Positions 1 through 5,245 of a DNA stretch of 5,245 bases are shown here, piece after piece. Each line of letters opens with the position of its first letter. The first letter of the stretch is position 1. Both the position numbers and the translations under genes were made by a program. The notes under the pieces are model-generated. The model did no database searches. It was not told the DNA's origin and worked only from the letters and a program-made list of their open reading frames with translations. The stretch is from Planctomycetaceae bacterium (GTDB lineage: Bacteria > Planctomycetota > Planctomycetia > Pirellulales > Thermoguttaceae): the NCBI GenBank assembly GCA_031287585.1, contig JAITST010000442.1:1-5245 (forward strand), written 5' to 3'.

Positions 1-57
1 GGAAAGAAGGTCGAACAAACGTTCGATGTCGGTAAAGCAATTAAAAAACGGTTATAG
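1..57 (+). CDS. 3' end of an upstream gene (partial, unidentified)
   Basis: Frame 1 is open from the window edge and reads 18 codons ending GKAIKKRL, then TAG. The tail is lysine-rich and hydrophilic, as many C-termini are. A promoter starts 8 bases after the stop, which is where an upstream gene would be expected to end. The fragment is too short to name a family, and an open frame of this length can occur by chance. Nothing between the stop and the promoter looks like an intrinsic terminator, so read-through into the next gene is possible. Confidence 0.35.
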   Translation, partial: GKKVEQTFDVGKAIKKRL

Positions 58-64
58 GCGTTTG

Positions 65-93
65 TTGAAAGTCGTTTGGCATTGTGATATACT
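65..93 (+). promoter_or_regulatory. sigma70-type promoter for the oxidoreductase-isomerase-rhaB cluster
   Basis: TTGAAA (65-70) and TATACT (88-93) are separated by exactly 17 bases. Each differs from the TTGACA/TATAAT consensus at one position. Transcription would start near base 100 and give a leader of about 67 bases before the ATG at 167. The promoter lies inside the longer open frame that begins at the GTG at 26, so it also argues for the downstream start. The leader is pyrimidine-rich and has no Shine-Dalgarno. Function is inferred from sequence only. Confidence 0.6.
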
Positions 94-166
94 GTTGTCA
101 TTCCTCTTTGTGTTTTTTATCCGTTACATTTCACAACCATTTTCACATTTAACAGAAACTAGAAAA

Positions 167-1600
167 ATGATTAACTCCAATTTTTCACGCCGTTCCTTTT
201 TACAAACATCCGCCTTGGCGGTTGCGTCACCGCTTGTTGTCCCGTCTTCCGTTTTCGGCAAAGACGGCAACGTTGCTCCCAGCGAACGAATCACGATGGG
301 ACTCATCGGCTGCGGTTCGCACGGTCTCGGTTGGAATCTTCCGCTGATGCAGAAAAACCCGTTGCAGCAGGTCATTGCCGTTTGCGATATCGACCAAAAT
401 TATCTTGCCAAAGGGAAACAGCGAGTTGATGATTTCAACTCCAAAACGTTCGGCACGAATTATAAAGCGTGCGACGCTTATGCTGACTTCCGTGACCTCA
501 TCAACCGCAAGGACATTGATGCCGTTGACATTGTAACGCACGACCCGTGGCATGTTCTGATGTCCGTGTTCGCGATGAAAGCAGGCAAAGACGTGATTTG
601 CGAAAAGCCGACACTCACGATTGAGGAAGGCAAGTTGCTCGTCAAGACGCAAAAGGAAACGAAGCGGGTTTTCCAAACCGCCGGCGAAGTCCGCAGCGTT
701 GACCAATTCCAGCAAGTTGTCAACCTTGCCCGCAATGGTCATCTCGGCGAAATCAAAAATGTCAAAGTGCTGCTGCCTCCGGGTAATCGAATTGACCGCG
801 ACCCGTTGAAGCGGAAATTAAATTTCCAAGAGCAGGAAATCCCGAAGCACATTAACTACGAAATGTGGACGGGACCGGCTCCGCTGTTGCCGTACATTCC
901 GGCGAGACACCATTATAATTGGCGTTGGAACTTTGCGTACAGCGGCGGCGTGATTACCGACTGGTGTCCGCACATGATGAATCTTGCTCAATGGGTGTTG
1001 GACTTGGACAATTCCGGTCCGACCGAAGTTACCGGAACGGGAACGTTCCCGAAGGCAGATGACGTTTGGAACACGGCGGAGGACTTCAACGTTAAGTACA
1101 AACTCGCGAACGGAATCACGTTAGAACTCACAACGGAAGTTGCCGGTATCAAAGTTGAAGGAACGAAGGGCTGGGTTCTCGCTCGCGGTTGGCGCGAACA
1201 ACCGCTGCGGGCAAGCGACGAGAAACTGCTCGAAATCAAGTTTGATAACTCCGCGCCGGAGTTGAAAAATTACGGCATACCGGAAAGTACGGTTCGCTGG
1301 CAAGACCGGAATTGGGCGGGCGGTGAACACATCGACTTTGCGTTGCGGGTTAAGGACCGCGGCGAGTGTTATTACACGCCGGAAAGCGGACACCGGACTC
1401 ATACGATTGCGCACATCGGCAACATTTCGATGCTGCTGAAACAAAAGTACGGCAAGGACGTGACGCTGCATTGGAATCCGCAACTGGAAAAGTTTGAGAG
1501 CGGCTACGCCGACGAAGCAAACTCTCACGCTTCGTTCAAACGTGAACAGCGTGAACCGTGGACATTCGACAAGATTGATTCGTGGATTAACGTTGGTTAA
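167..1600 (+). CDS. Tat-exported Gfo/Idh/MocA-family NAD(P)-dependent oxidoreductase
   Basis: This 477-residue protein belongs to the secreted Gfo/Idh/MocA group that is expanded in planctomycetes; substrate unknown. Residues 7-12 (SRRSFL) match the Tat consensus. A hydrophobic stretch follows, with likely cleavage near VFG at 29-31, so the enzyme should be exported folded with its nucleotide bound. The Rossmann fold has GLIGCGSHG at 45-53 and an acidic VCDID at 72-76. The catalytic EKP is at 146-148, and the DxxxH motif is DWCPH at 265-269. HYNWRW (249-254) and the C-terminal block DEANSHASF (449-457) are family-typical. Two oddities: relatives I know usually read EKPLTLTI, so EKPTLTI here looks one residue shorter, and CP replaces the common GA before the histidine. 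I chose ATG 167 because the Tat motif follows it directly and the promoter lies upstream; the in-frame GTG at 26 would bury the signal behind 47 residues. It is the first of three co-directional genes ending at rhaB, consistent with sugar catabolism. Confidence 0.92.
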   Translation: MINSNFSRRSFLQTSALAVASPLVVPSSVFGKDGNVAPSERITMGLIGCGSHGLGWNLPLMQKNPLQQVIAVCDIDQNYLAKGKQRVDDFNSKTFGTNYKACDAYADFRDLINRKDIDAVDIVTHDPWHVLMSVFAMKAGKDVICEKPTLTIEEGKLLVKTQKETKRVFQTAGEVRSVDQFQQVVNLARNGHLGEIKNVKVLLPPGNRIDRDPLKRKLNFQEQEIPKHINYEMWTGPAPLLPYIPARHHYNWRWNFAYSGGVITDWCPHMMNLAQWVLDLDNSGPTEVTGTGTFPKADDVWNTAEDFNVKYKLANGITLELTTEVAGIKVEGTKGWVLARGWREQPLRASDEKLLEIKFDNSAPELKNYGIPESTVRWQDRNWAGGEHIDFALRVKDRGECYYTPESGHRTHTIAHIGNISMLLKQKYGKDVTLHWNPQLEKFESGYADEANSHASFKREQREPWTFDKIDSWINVG

Positions 1601-1659
1601 AAATCAGTGGACGGTTACGGTATTTCATTTCGGTTGATTCAAAAACACAACTCACTTTC

Positions 1660-1663
1660 AGGA
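1660..1663 (+). promoter_or_regulatory. Ribosome binding site fixing the start of the TIM-barrel gene
   Basis: AGGA lies six bases upstream of the ATG at 1670. It selects this start over the in-frame GTG at 1607, which begins six bases after the previous stop and would place 21 extra residues before a clear signal peptide. Confidence 0.55.
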
Positions 1664-1669
1664 CTTTTT

Positions 1670-2542
1670 ATGAAAAACATTACACAACTATTCATCACCT
1701 TCGCTTTCAGCGCATCCGTTTTCGCTCAGACCGCGGCATTGCCCGAATCGCAATTTTTTGCGATTTGTATGGACACTCACGACACGAAAAAACGTTCCAT
1801 TGAAGAACAAAGCGTGATGCTGAAAGAACTCGGCTTCGTTGGTATGAAGCATTTGAATCTCGGCAGAATTCAGGAACGTGTCGAGTCGTCGAAGAAGCAC
1901 GGCTTGAAACTCATTATGGTTTATCTGACGATAGACGTTTCCAAGAATCCGCCGTTTGACGCAAAACTTGCCGAATCGCTCGCGTGTTTGAAAGACAGCG
2001 GCACGATGTTGGCGTTGAATATCAACGGCGGCAAACCGTCGGATGTTTCGCTTGACGACAAAGCCGTGTCGGTGATTCGGGACATTCTGAAAATCACGGA
2101 ACCGCTCGGCGTAAAAGTGATTCTCTATCCGCACCTTAATTCGCTGGTGGAGAAAGTTGATGATGCCGTTCGGCTCGCAAAACGTTTTCCGAATAATGAG
2201 GTTGGCGTGATGTTCAACCTTTGTCATTGGGCGGCGTATGATAAGAGCGAAAACTTGGAGACCGCGCTTCGTTCAACGCTGCCCTACCTTGCCGCCGTTT
2301 CCATCAACGGGACGGACACGCCCGAAGAAATCCAAGCGAAAAAAGGCAACTGGATACAACCGCTGGATGCTGGTTCGTATGATGTTTCGCAAGTGCTGAA
2401 AGTGCTGGACAAAATCAATTATACGGGTCCCGTCGGCTTGCAATGTTTCGGAATAAGGGGCGATTCCAGAGTTCATCTTGAACGCTCGATGAAGAAATGG
2501 AAAGAGATGAGAGAAAGGAACGTCTCTACAACACCGCTGTAA
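1670..2542 (+). CDS. Sec-exported sugar phosphate isomerase/epimerase-like TIM-barrel protein
   Basis: This 290-residue protein is of the xylose-isomerase-like (AP endonuclease 2) TIM-barrel superfamily, in a form common in planctomycete genomes. Members isomerise, epimerise or cleave sugars and usually bind a divalent metal; the substrate here is unknown. Residues 1-19 form a Sec signal peptide (KN, a hydrophobic core, then SVFA before QT). The mature part begins with the barrel strand FFAICMDTHD and helix LKELGFVGMKHL (51-62). Conserved family patches are VILYPH (150-155), GVMFNLCHW (179-187), SINGTD (211-216), GNWIQPLD (226-233) and GPVGLQCFGI (253-262). The His, Asn and Gln residues there are candidate metal or substrate ligands. 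It starts 69 bases after the oxidoreductase, with no promoter or terminator visible between them, so co-transcription is likely. Exported oxidoreductase/isomerase pairs suggest oxidise-then-rearrange chemistry on a glycoside; that is inference. Identity as a superfamily member is firm, enzymatic activity is not. Confidence 0.88.
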   Translation: MKNITQLFITFAFSASVFAQTAALPESQFFAICMDTHDTKKRSIEEQSVMLKELGFVGMKHLNLGRIQERVESSKKHGLKLIMVYLTIDVSKNPPFDAKLAESLACLKDSGTMLALNINGGKPSDVSLDDKAVSVIRDILKITEPLGVKVILYPHLNSLVEKVDDAVRLAKRFPNNEVGVMFNLCHWAAYDKSENLETALRSTLPYLAAVSINGTDTPEEIQAKKGNWIQPLDAGSYDVSQVLKVLDKINYTGPVGLQCFGIRGDSRVHLERSMKKWKEMRERNVSTTPL

Positions 2543-2623
2543 TTTATGGTAAACTGGTTATCCTACAATGACCGTCACACTGTGTTGGCGGAACATCTTA
2601 AACCTTAACCAACATAACCCACC

Positions 2624-4135
2624 ATGCCGCACAAATACTTAGCCGTTGATATGGGCGCATCGAGCGGACGACATGTTGTCGGACTTTTCGATGGTGCTAA
2701 ACTTACACTCGAAGAAGTCTATCGTTTTGAGAACGGTCCGATGCGTATGCGCGGCTCGTATTACTGGAACATACTCGGTCAATGGTCGCATATTCAGGCG
2801 GGGCTGGAAGCGGCGGGCGTTAAGGCGGGACGCGATATTGTTTCGGTCGGTGTTGATACCTGGGGGGTTGACTTTGCGTTGCTTGGTCGCGGCGATACCC
2901 TGCTCGGCAACCCGTCGTGTTATCGTGACCCGCGTACTGATGGTGCGATGGAGAAGGCGTTTGAGACTGTCCCGCGTGATGAAATTTTCGCGAATACCGG
3001 TTTACAGTTTATGCAGTTCAACACGCTGTATCAGTTTCTCGCGATGAAGTGGGCGGATTCGCCGCTGCTCGATATTGCCGAAACGTTTTTGATGATGCCG
3101 GATTTTTTTCATTGGTTGTTGTCCGGCGTTAAGAGCAACGAGATGACCGACGCAACGACAACGCAAATGTTTGACCCGCAGAAAAACGACTGGGCGTTTC
3201 GGATGCTAAAAAAGTTTTCGCTGCCGACAACGATGTTGCAAAAGTGTTCGTCACCCGGTACGATACTTGGTACGTTACGTGAATCGGTTGCGCAGTCAAC
3301 GGGTTTACAACACGCGAAGGTTGTGTTGCCCGGAACACATGATACGGCATCGGCGGTGATGGCTGTTCCGACTGCGAGTGCGGCAGGGGCGACAGATTGG
3401 TGCTACATCAGTTTGGGAACGTGGGCGTTGATGGGAATCGAGTCGCCCGGTCCGATTGTGAACGACATTGTTTCCGGTTTCAATTTCACAAACGAAGGCG
3501 GAGTAGGCGGCACGACACGGCTGCTAAAAAACATAAGCGGACTTTGGTTGATACAGGAATGCCGCAGAACGTGGAATCAACAAGGCGCAAAAAATTCGTC
3601 GGGTATGCCGCTTGATTGGAAAGATTTGAACCTGCTGTCAGCCGCCGCGAAGCCGTTACAATCGTTCATAAACCCTGATGCCCGCGACTTCCTAAGCCCA
3701 ACCGATATGCCCGAAGCGATACGGTCATTCTGCAAACGAACTGGTCAGACGATACCCGAAACAAACGGCGCGGTGTTGCGTTGCGCGTTGGAAAGTATCG
3801 CGATGAAGTTTCGTCACGTGTTGGAGATGTGCGAAAAAATAAGCGGTAACAAAATAGAAACGATACATATAGTCGGCGGCGGTACAAAGAACAGCCAACT
3901 ATGTCAGGCAGCCGCAGACGCAACGGGCAGACGGGTAGTAGCCGGACCGATAGAGGCAACAGCAATCGGGAACATAATGATGCAAGCGGTGGCGTTAGGA
4001 GAAGTAAAGTCGATCCAGGAAGCGAGAGCAGTTATCCGCAACAGTTTCGACGTGATAGAATTTGAACCAACTCACGAGCATCTGGCACATTGGAATGATG
4101 CTTATGAGAGATTTTTGACTATAGGCAACTTCTAA
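2624..4135 (+). CDS. rhaB: L-rhamnulokinase (rhamnulose kinase)
   Basis: RhaB phosphorylates L-rhamnulose with ATP to L-rhamnulose 1-phosphate in the cytoplasm, the second step of phosphorylating rhamnose catabolism. The protein has 503 residues, near the usual 480-500, and no signal peptide. FGGY-kinase features appear in order: phosphate-binding DMGASSGR (9-16), VGVDTWGVDFALL (75-87), YRDPRTDG (100-107), and GTHDTASAV (237-245), whose Asp240 corresponds to the catalytic base of E. coli RhaB. FTNEGGVGG (288-296), KNISGLW (302-308), the nucleotide-site VGGGTKN (417-423) and GPIEATAIGN (441-450) follow. All key residues seem present, so it should be active. ATG 2624 sits directly before the first strand and has no Shine-Dalgarno. 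It is third in the cluster, 81 bases after the isomerase. Two oddities: the last third uses codons differently from the first part, and the last five codons plus stop (ending in GNF and TAA) run into a repeat that recurs inverted near 5094, so the C-terminus may be repeat-derived. Confidence 0.97.
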   Translation: MPHKYLAVDMGASSGRHVVGLFDGAKLTLEEVYRFENGPMRMRGSYYWNILGQWSHIQAGLEAAGVKAGRDIVSVGVDTWGVDFALLGRGDTLLGNPSCYRDPRTDGAMEKAFETVPRDEIFANTGLQFMQFNTLYQFLAMKWADSPLLDIAETFLMMPDFFHWLLSGVKSNEMTDATTTQMFDPQKNDWAFRMLKKFSLPTTMLQKCSSPGTILGTLRESVAQSTGLQHAKVVLPGTHDTASAVMAVPTASAAGATDWCYISLGTWALMGIESPGPIVNDIVSGFNFTNEGGVGGTTRLLKNISGLWLIQECRRTWNQQGAKNSSGMPLDWKDLNLLSAAAKPLQSFINPDARDFLSPTDMPEAIRSFCKRTGQTIPETNGAVLRCALESIAMKFRHVLEMCEKISGNKIETIHIVGGGTKNSQLCQAAADATGRRVVAGPIEATAIGNIMMQAVALGEVKSIQEARAVIRNSFDVIEFEPTHEHLAHWNDAYERFLTIGNF

Positions 4136-4170
4136 AAAACCCCACGTCGATTGCAAAGTAAAAAAATCCC
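4123..4170 (+). repeat. Left copy of an inverted, indel-diverged repeat overlapping the rhaB stop
   Basis: Four blocks recur in the same order on the opposite strand at 4960-5094: AGGCAACTTCTAAAA (4123-4137), CCCACGTCGA (4141-4150, one mismatch in the other copy), ATTGCAAAGT (4150-4159) and AAAAAATCC (4161-4169). This copy is compact, with blocks two and three abutting, whereas the right copy has extra sequence between them. The first block contains the last codons and TAA of rhaB. Ordered shared blocks are hard to explain by chance. Whether they are ends of a mobile element or members of a dispersed intergenic repeat family cannot be decided from one window. No strong terminator hairpin is present here. 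Confidence 0.6.
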
Positions 4171-4234
4171 AATAATCTCGAACATTTTCGTTTTTCACAC
4201 GTATAACATCCCGTATTCTGTTTTTTTGATTCAT

Positions 4235-4239
4235 GGAGG
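4235..4239 (+). promoter_or_regulatory. Strong Shine-Dalgarno of the transposase remnant
   Basis: GGAGG followed by T, seven bases before ATG 4247, is a near-perfect ribosome binding site. The first and third host genes here have none and the second only AGGA. The contrast fits an acquired gene and sets the start at 4247 rather than at upstream in-frame alternatives. Confidence 0.6.
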
Positions 4240-4246
4240 TAATCAG

Positions 4247-4432
4247 ATGGACACGCGCGATTCAAATTTTTATCAGCAGTTGTCGTTGTTGAGCGGCGTA
4301 TTTAAACATCTGAGCGATCCGCGTAAACGTCGCGGAGTTCGTCACCGTTTTGATTCGTTATGCGTGTTGGTGTTTTTGGCTTTGATGGCTAGAATAACCG
4401 AGATGGCTGTACTTGTTCGTCGTTCCGAATAA
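4247..4432 (+). pseudogene. N-terminal remnant of an ISAs1-family (H-repeat type) transposase
   Basis: Only 61 codons remain. The segment LSDPRKRRGVRHRFDSL (residues 22-38), followed by the hydrophobic VLVFLALMARITEMAVLV, matches the DDE_Tnp_1-associated N-terminal domain of ISAs1/H-repeat transposases, whose hallmark is DPRxRRGxRH. Full-length relatives have about 350-450 residues and carry a DDE catalytic domain. Here the frame ends at TAA just after AVLVRRSE, and no DDE-type sequence is recognisable downstream in any frame, so most of the gene is deleted rather than merely frameshifted. The start and Shine-Dalgarno are intact, so a short peptide could still be made, but it could not catalyse transposition. 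It begins 111 bases after rhaB in the same direction and sits between two facing repeat copies. I saw no ISAs1-style terminal repeat beginning CAGGG and no target duplication. Confidence 0.75.
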
Positions 4433-4817
4433 CAACGGCGTGTTTGGTGATGTTGTTGATGCGTTGATTGATGGCAAAACGTATTGTCAAAGTTACGACG
4501 AAAACGGAACCTGAAACTTACACGGCGTTGAAGGAATGTTTCGACGATTCCAAAATCAATGTGGGCAGACCGCACGCGGAAACTATTGAAAAAAAACGGA
4601 ATTGAGTTTGGAAAGTTATGGTGTAACGCTCTTGAAGGCGATTGGTTACAAGCATCGCCCCGAATTTTGTTTGGGCGGCACTTATTCTGCGACTGATGCG
4701 TAATCATTTTCTGTGCTGCGGCTGTTGCCAAATCCAGACGACATCTTGCGGGCAGTCGCGGAGAATATTCAGTGGAGTCCGTCACATCTACTCAATTTGC
4801 TAGCGTTCAAAATCTGA
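4425..4817 (+). pseudogene. Broken gene of unknown function (frameshifts plus an in-frame stop)
   Basis: Three forward-frame segments read like protein although none is a long ORF. The first is open from about 4425 (NNNGVFGDVVDALIDGKTY) to TGA near 4510. The second starts at ATG 4471 (MAKRIVKV) and ends at TGA 4603, with ETYTALKECFDDSKINVG inside. The third takes over in another frame at the A-run 4589-4596: TELSLESYGVTLLKAIGY, a TAA at 4701, then LLPNPDDILRAVAENIQW to TGA 4815. Adding one A to that run joins segments two and three as TIEKK-TELSLES. The overlapping opposite-strand frame is rich in His, Phe and Arg, typical of an antisense shadow of forward coding DNA. I do not recognise the family, and it does not resemble the missing transposase domain. 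Start and borders are uncertain. It could be a decayed cargo gene or unrelated debris joined to the transposase stub by deletion. Confidence 0.4.
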
Positions 4818-4890
4818 TATTGCCAACAAATCAATGATAAAAGGAATAAAACGTTCACTAGTTTTTGCGGTAAAAGCTGATACTGCGTCA

Positions 4891-4913
4891 CGTAACGATA
4901 CGACATTGTTACG
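4891..4913. repeat. Hairpin (9-bp stem, 5-base loop)
   Basis: CGTAACGAT (4891-4899) pairs with ATTGTTACG (4905-4913) around the loop ACGAC; one of the nine pairs is G-T. No T-run follows on either strand, so it does not look like an intrinsic terminator. It lies between the broken gene and the right repeat copy and may be a relic of a mobile-element end or a protein-binding palindrome. Confidence 0.45.
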
Positions 4914-4959
4914 AATTTATTGAGAAAGACTGTACAAATAAACGGGGAAAATGCCATGA

Positions 4960-5094
4960 GGATTTTTTAAGTGGGAGAACTTTGCAATTCTCGTGACAAA
5001 ATTGGTAGGAGGCTGGAAAAATGTGGGAAAAAAATACACGCGGAGTATTTTATCACTTTTTCGGCGTGGGACAAGGGGGTTTTAGAAGTTGCCT
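4960..5094 (-). repeat. Right, longer copy of the inverted repeat
   Basis: Read on the minus strand this carries the same four blocks as the copy at the rhaB end, in the same order: AGGCAACTTCTAAAA (5094-5080), CCCACGCCGA (5070-5061), ATTGCAAAGT (4988-4979) and AAAAAATCC (4968-4960). About 72 extra bases separate blocks two and three, and ten separate three and four. The two copies face each other across 789 bases holding the transposase remnant. Outside the first block the flanks show no clear similarity, which places the shared outer boundary at 4123 and 5094. Confidence 0.6.
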
Positions 5095-5143
5095 CATGTT
5101 ATTGTTGTTATCTAACTCTATTGTCCAATCGGATATATTGTAA
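5021..5143 (+). CDS. Possible 40-residue small protein with strong Shine-Dalgarno
   Basis: ATG 5021 is preceded by AGGAGG at 5007-5012 with an 8-base gap. The frame runs 40 codons to TAA. The product starts MWEKNTRGVFYHFFG and has a short hydrophobic segment CLMLLLL (24-30), too short for a confident membrane span. The ORF begins inside the right repeat copy and continues past its boundary at 5094. I know no homologue. The ribosome binding site may be accidental within the repeat, and no promoter is evident, so this is a weak candidate. Confidence 0.2.
   Translation: MWEKNTRGVFYHFFGVGQGGFRSCLMLLLLSNSIVQSDIL
5031..5051. repeat. AT-rich hairpin inside the right repeat copy
   Basis: AAAATAC (5031-5037) pairs perfectly with GTATTTT (5045-5051) around ACGCGGA. 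The 7-bp stem is AT-rich and weak. A-runs precede it and a T-run follows a few bases later, so a weak terminator is conceivable in either direction. The compact left repeat copy lacks this segment. Confidence 0.35.
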
Positions 5144-5245
5144 CCATCATTCACCCCGACTGCACCCGCTTCGTTATAACGGCCTCATTTTACGGTGAGT
5201 ACATTTTTTGTAGGTGTTGTATAACCACCCCACTGTTTGCGACAA

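Larger units (their letters stand above)
4818..5245. other. Non-coding or decayed AT-rich stretch with repeats and hairpins
   Basis: No convincing intact gene is visible in this 428-base stretch. It contains a hairpin at 4891-4913, the right repeat copy at 4960-5094 with an AT-rich hairpin inside it, a 40-codon ORF with a strong Shine-Dalgarno (5021-5143), and on the minus strand from about 5053 to 5244 a coding-like frame broken by one stop. I found no tRNA, rRNA, CRISPR or riboswitch pattern. Confidence 0.5.

Noticed and set aside
26..166. N-terminal extension of the oxidoreductase from GTG 26
   Set aside because: It would put 47 residues before a textbook Tat motif and overlaps both a near-consensus promoter and the probable tail of the upstream gene.
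227..742. Long minus-strand open frame opposite the oxidoreductase
   Set aside because: It is an antisense shadow of a clearly conserved gene, with no ribosome binding site or family signature; similar frames opposite the other two genes were dropped for the same reason.
1607..1669. N-terminal extension of the TIM-barrel protein from GTG 1607
   Set aside because: A signal peptide begins at the ATG at 1670, which has AGGA at good spacing; the GTG has no ribosome binding site and lies six bases after the preceding stop.
2543..2623. Separate promoter for rhaB (TACAAT at 2564-2569)
   Set aside because: No acceptable -35 hexamer lies 15-19 bases upstream, so co-transcription with the preceding genes is the simpler reading.
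4342..4785. 147-codon minus-strand open frame
   Set aside because: Its composition is rich in His, Phe, Arg and Gln with no motif, as expected opposite decayed forward-coding DNA.
4769..4957. 62-codon minus-strand open frame with hydrophobic stretches
   Set aside because: It has no convincing Shine-Dalgarno or recognisable domain, and it partly overlaps the forward broken gene on the opposite strand.
4123..5094. Intact insertion sequence bounded by the two repeats
   Set aside because: The transposase stub lacks its catalytic domain, the ends do not resemble ISAs1 termini, the copies differ greatly in internal spacing, and no target duplication is visible.
4971..5198. 75-codon forward frame from GTG 4971
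   Set aside because: It runs through the repeat copy and has no ribosome binding site at its GTG; the shorter overlapping frame at 5021 has a far better start.

Overview
The window looks like a Planctomycetota chromosome segment of moderate GC, roughly half by eye. The grounds are the Tat-exported Gfo/Idh/MocA oxidoreductase with a family-typical C-terminus, the Sec-exported xylose-isomerase-like TIM-barrel protein with its NLCHW and GNWIQPLD signatures, and the weak or missing Shine-Dalgarno sequences of two of the three intact genes. A gut-associated, lower-GC planctomycete lineage is plausible, but that is inference.

Layout: bases 1-57 are probably the 3' end of an upstream gene. A near-consensus sigma70-type promoter (65-93) follows. 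It drives three co-directional genes with gaps of 69 and 81 bases: the oxidoreductase (167-1600), the TIM-barrel isomerase/epimerase-like protein (1670-2542) and L-rhamnulokinase rhaB (2624-4135). From about 4123 to the window end the DNA is accessory and decayed. It holds a 61-codon N-terminal remnant of an ISAs1-family (H-repeat type) transposase with a perfect Shine-Dalgarno, a frameshifted and stop-interrupted unknown gene (about 4425-4817), two hairpins, and two divergent copies of one repeat facing each other (4123-4170 and 4960-5094). The left copy overlaps the end of rhaB and supplies its stop codon.

How the genes fit together: only the kinase has a certain substrate. It phosphorylates L-rhamnulose in the cytoplasm, before aldolase cleavage to dihydroxyacetone phosphate and lactaldehyde. 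The other two enzymes carry export signals. A reasonable inference is that they oxidise and rearrange or cleave a sugar or rhamnoside outside the cytoplasmic membrane, feeding rhamnose or a related sugar to the kinase. No rhamnose isomerase, aldolase or transporter lies in the window.

The least ordinary signals are the inverted repeat family built of four ordered blocks with indels, the repeat running into the rhaB C-terminus, a marked change of codon use inside rhaB, and a 40-codon ORF with a perfect Shine-Dalgarno inside the right repeat copy. No intact novel system is visible.
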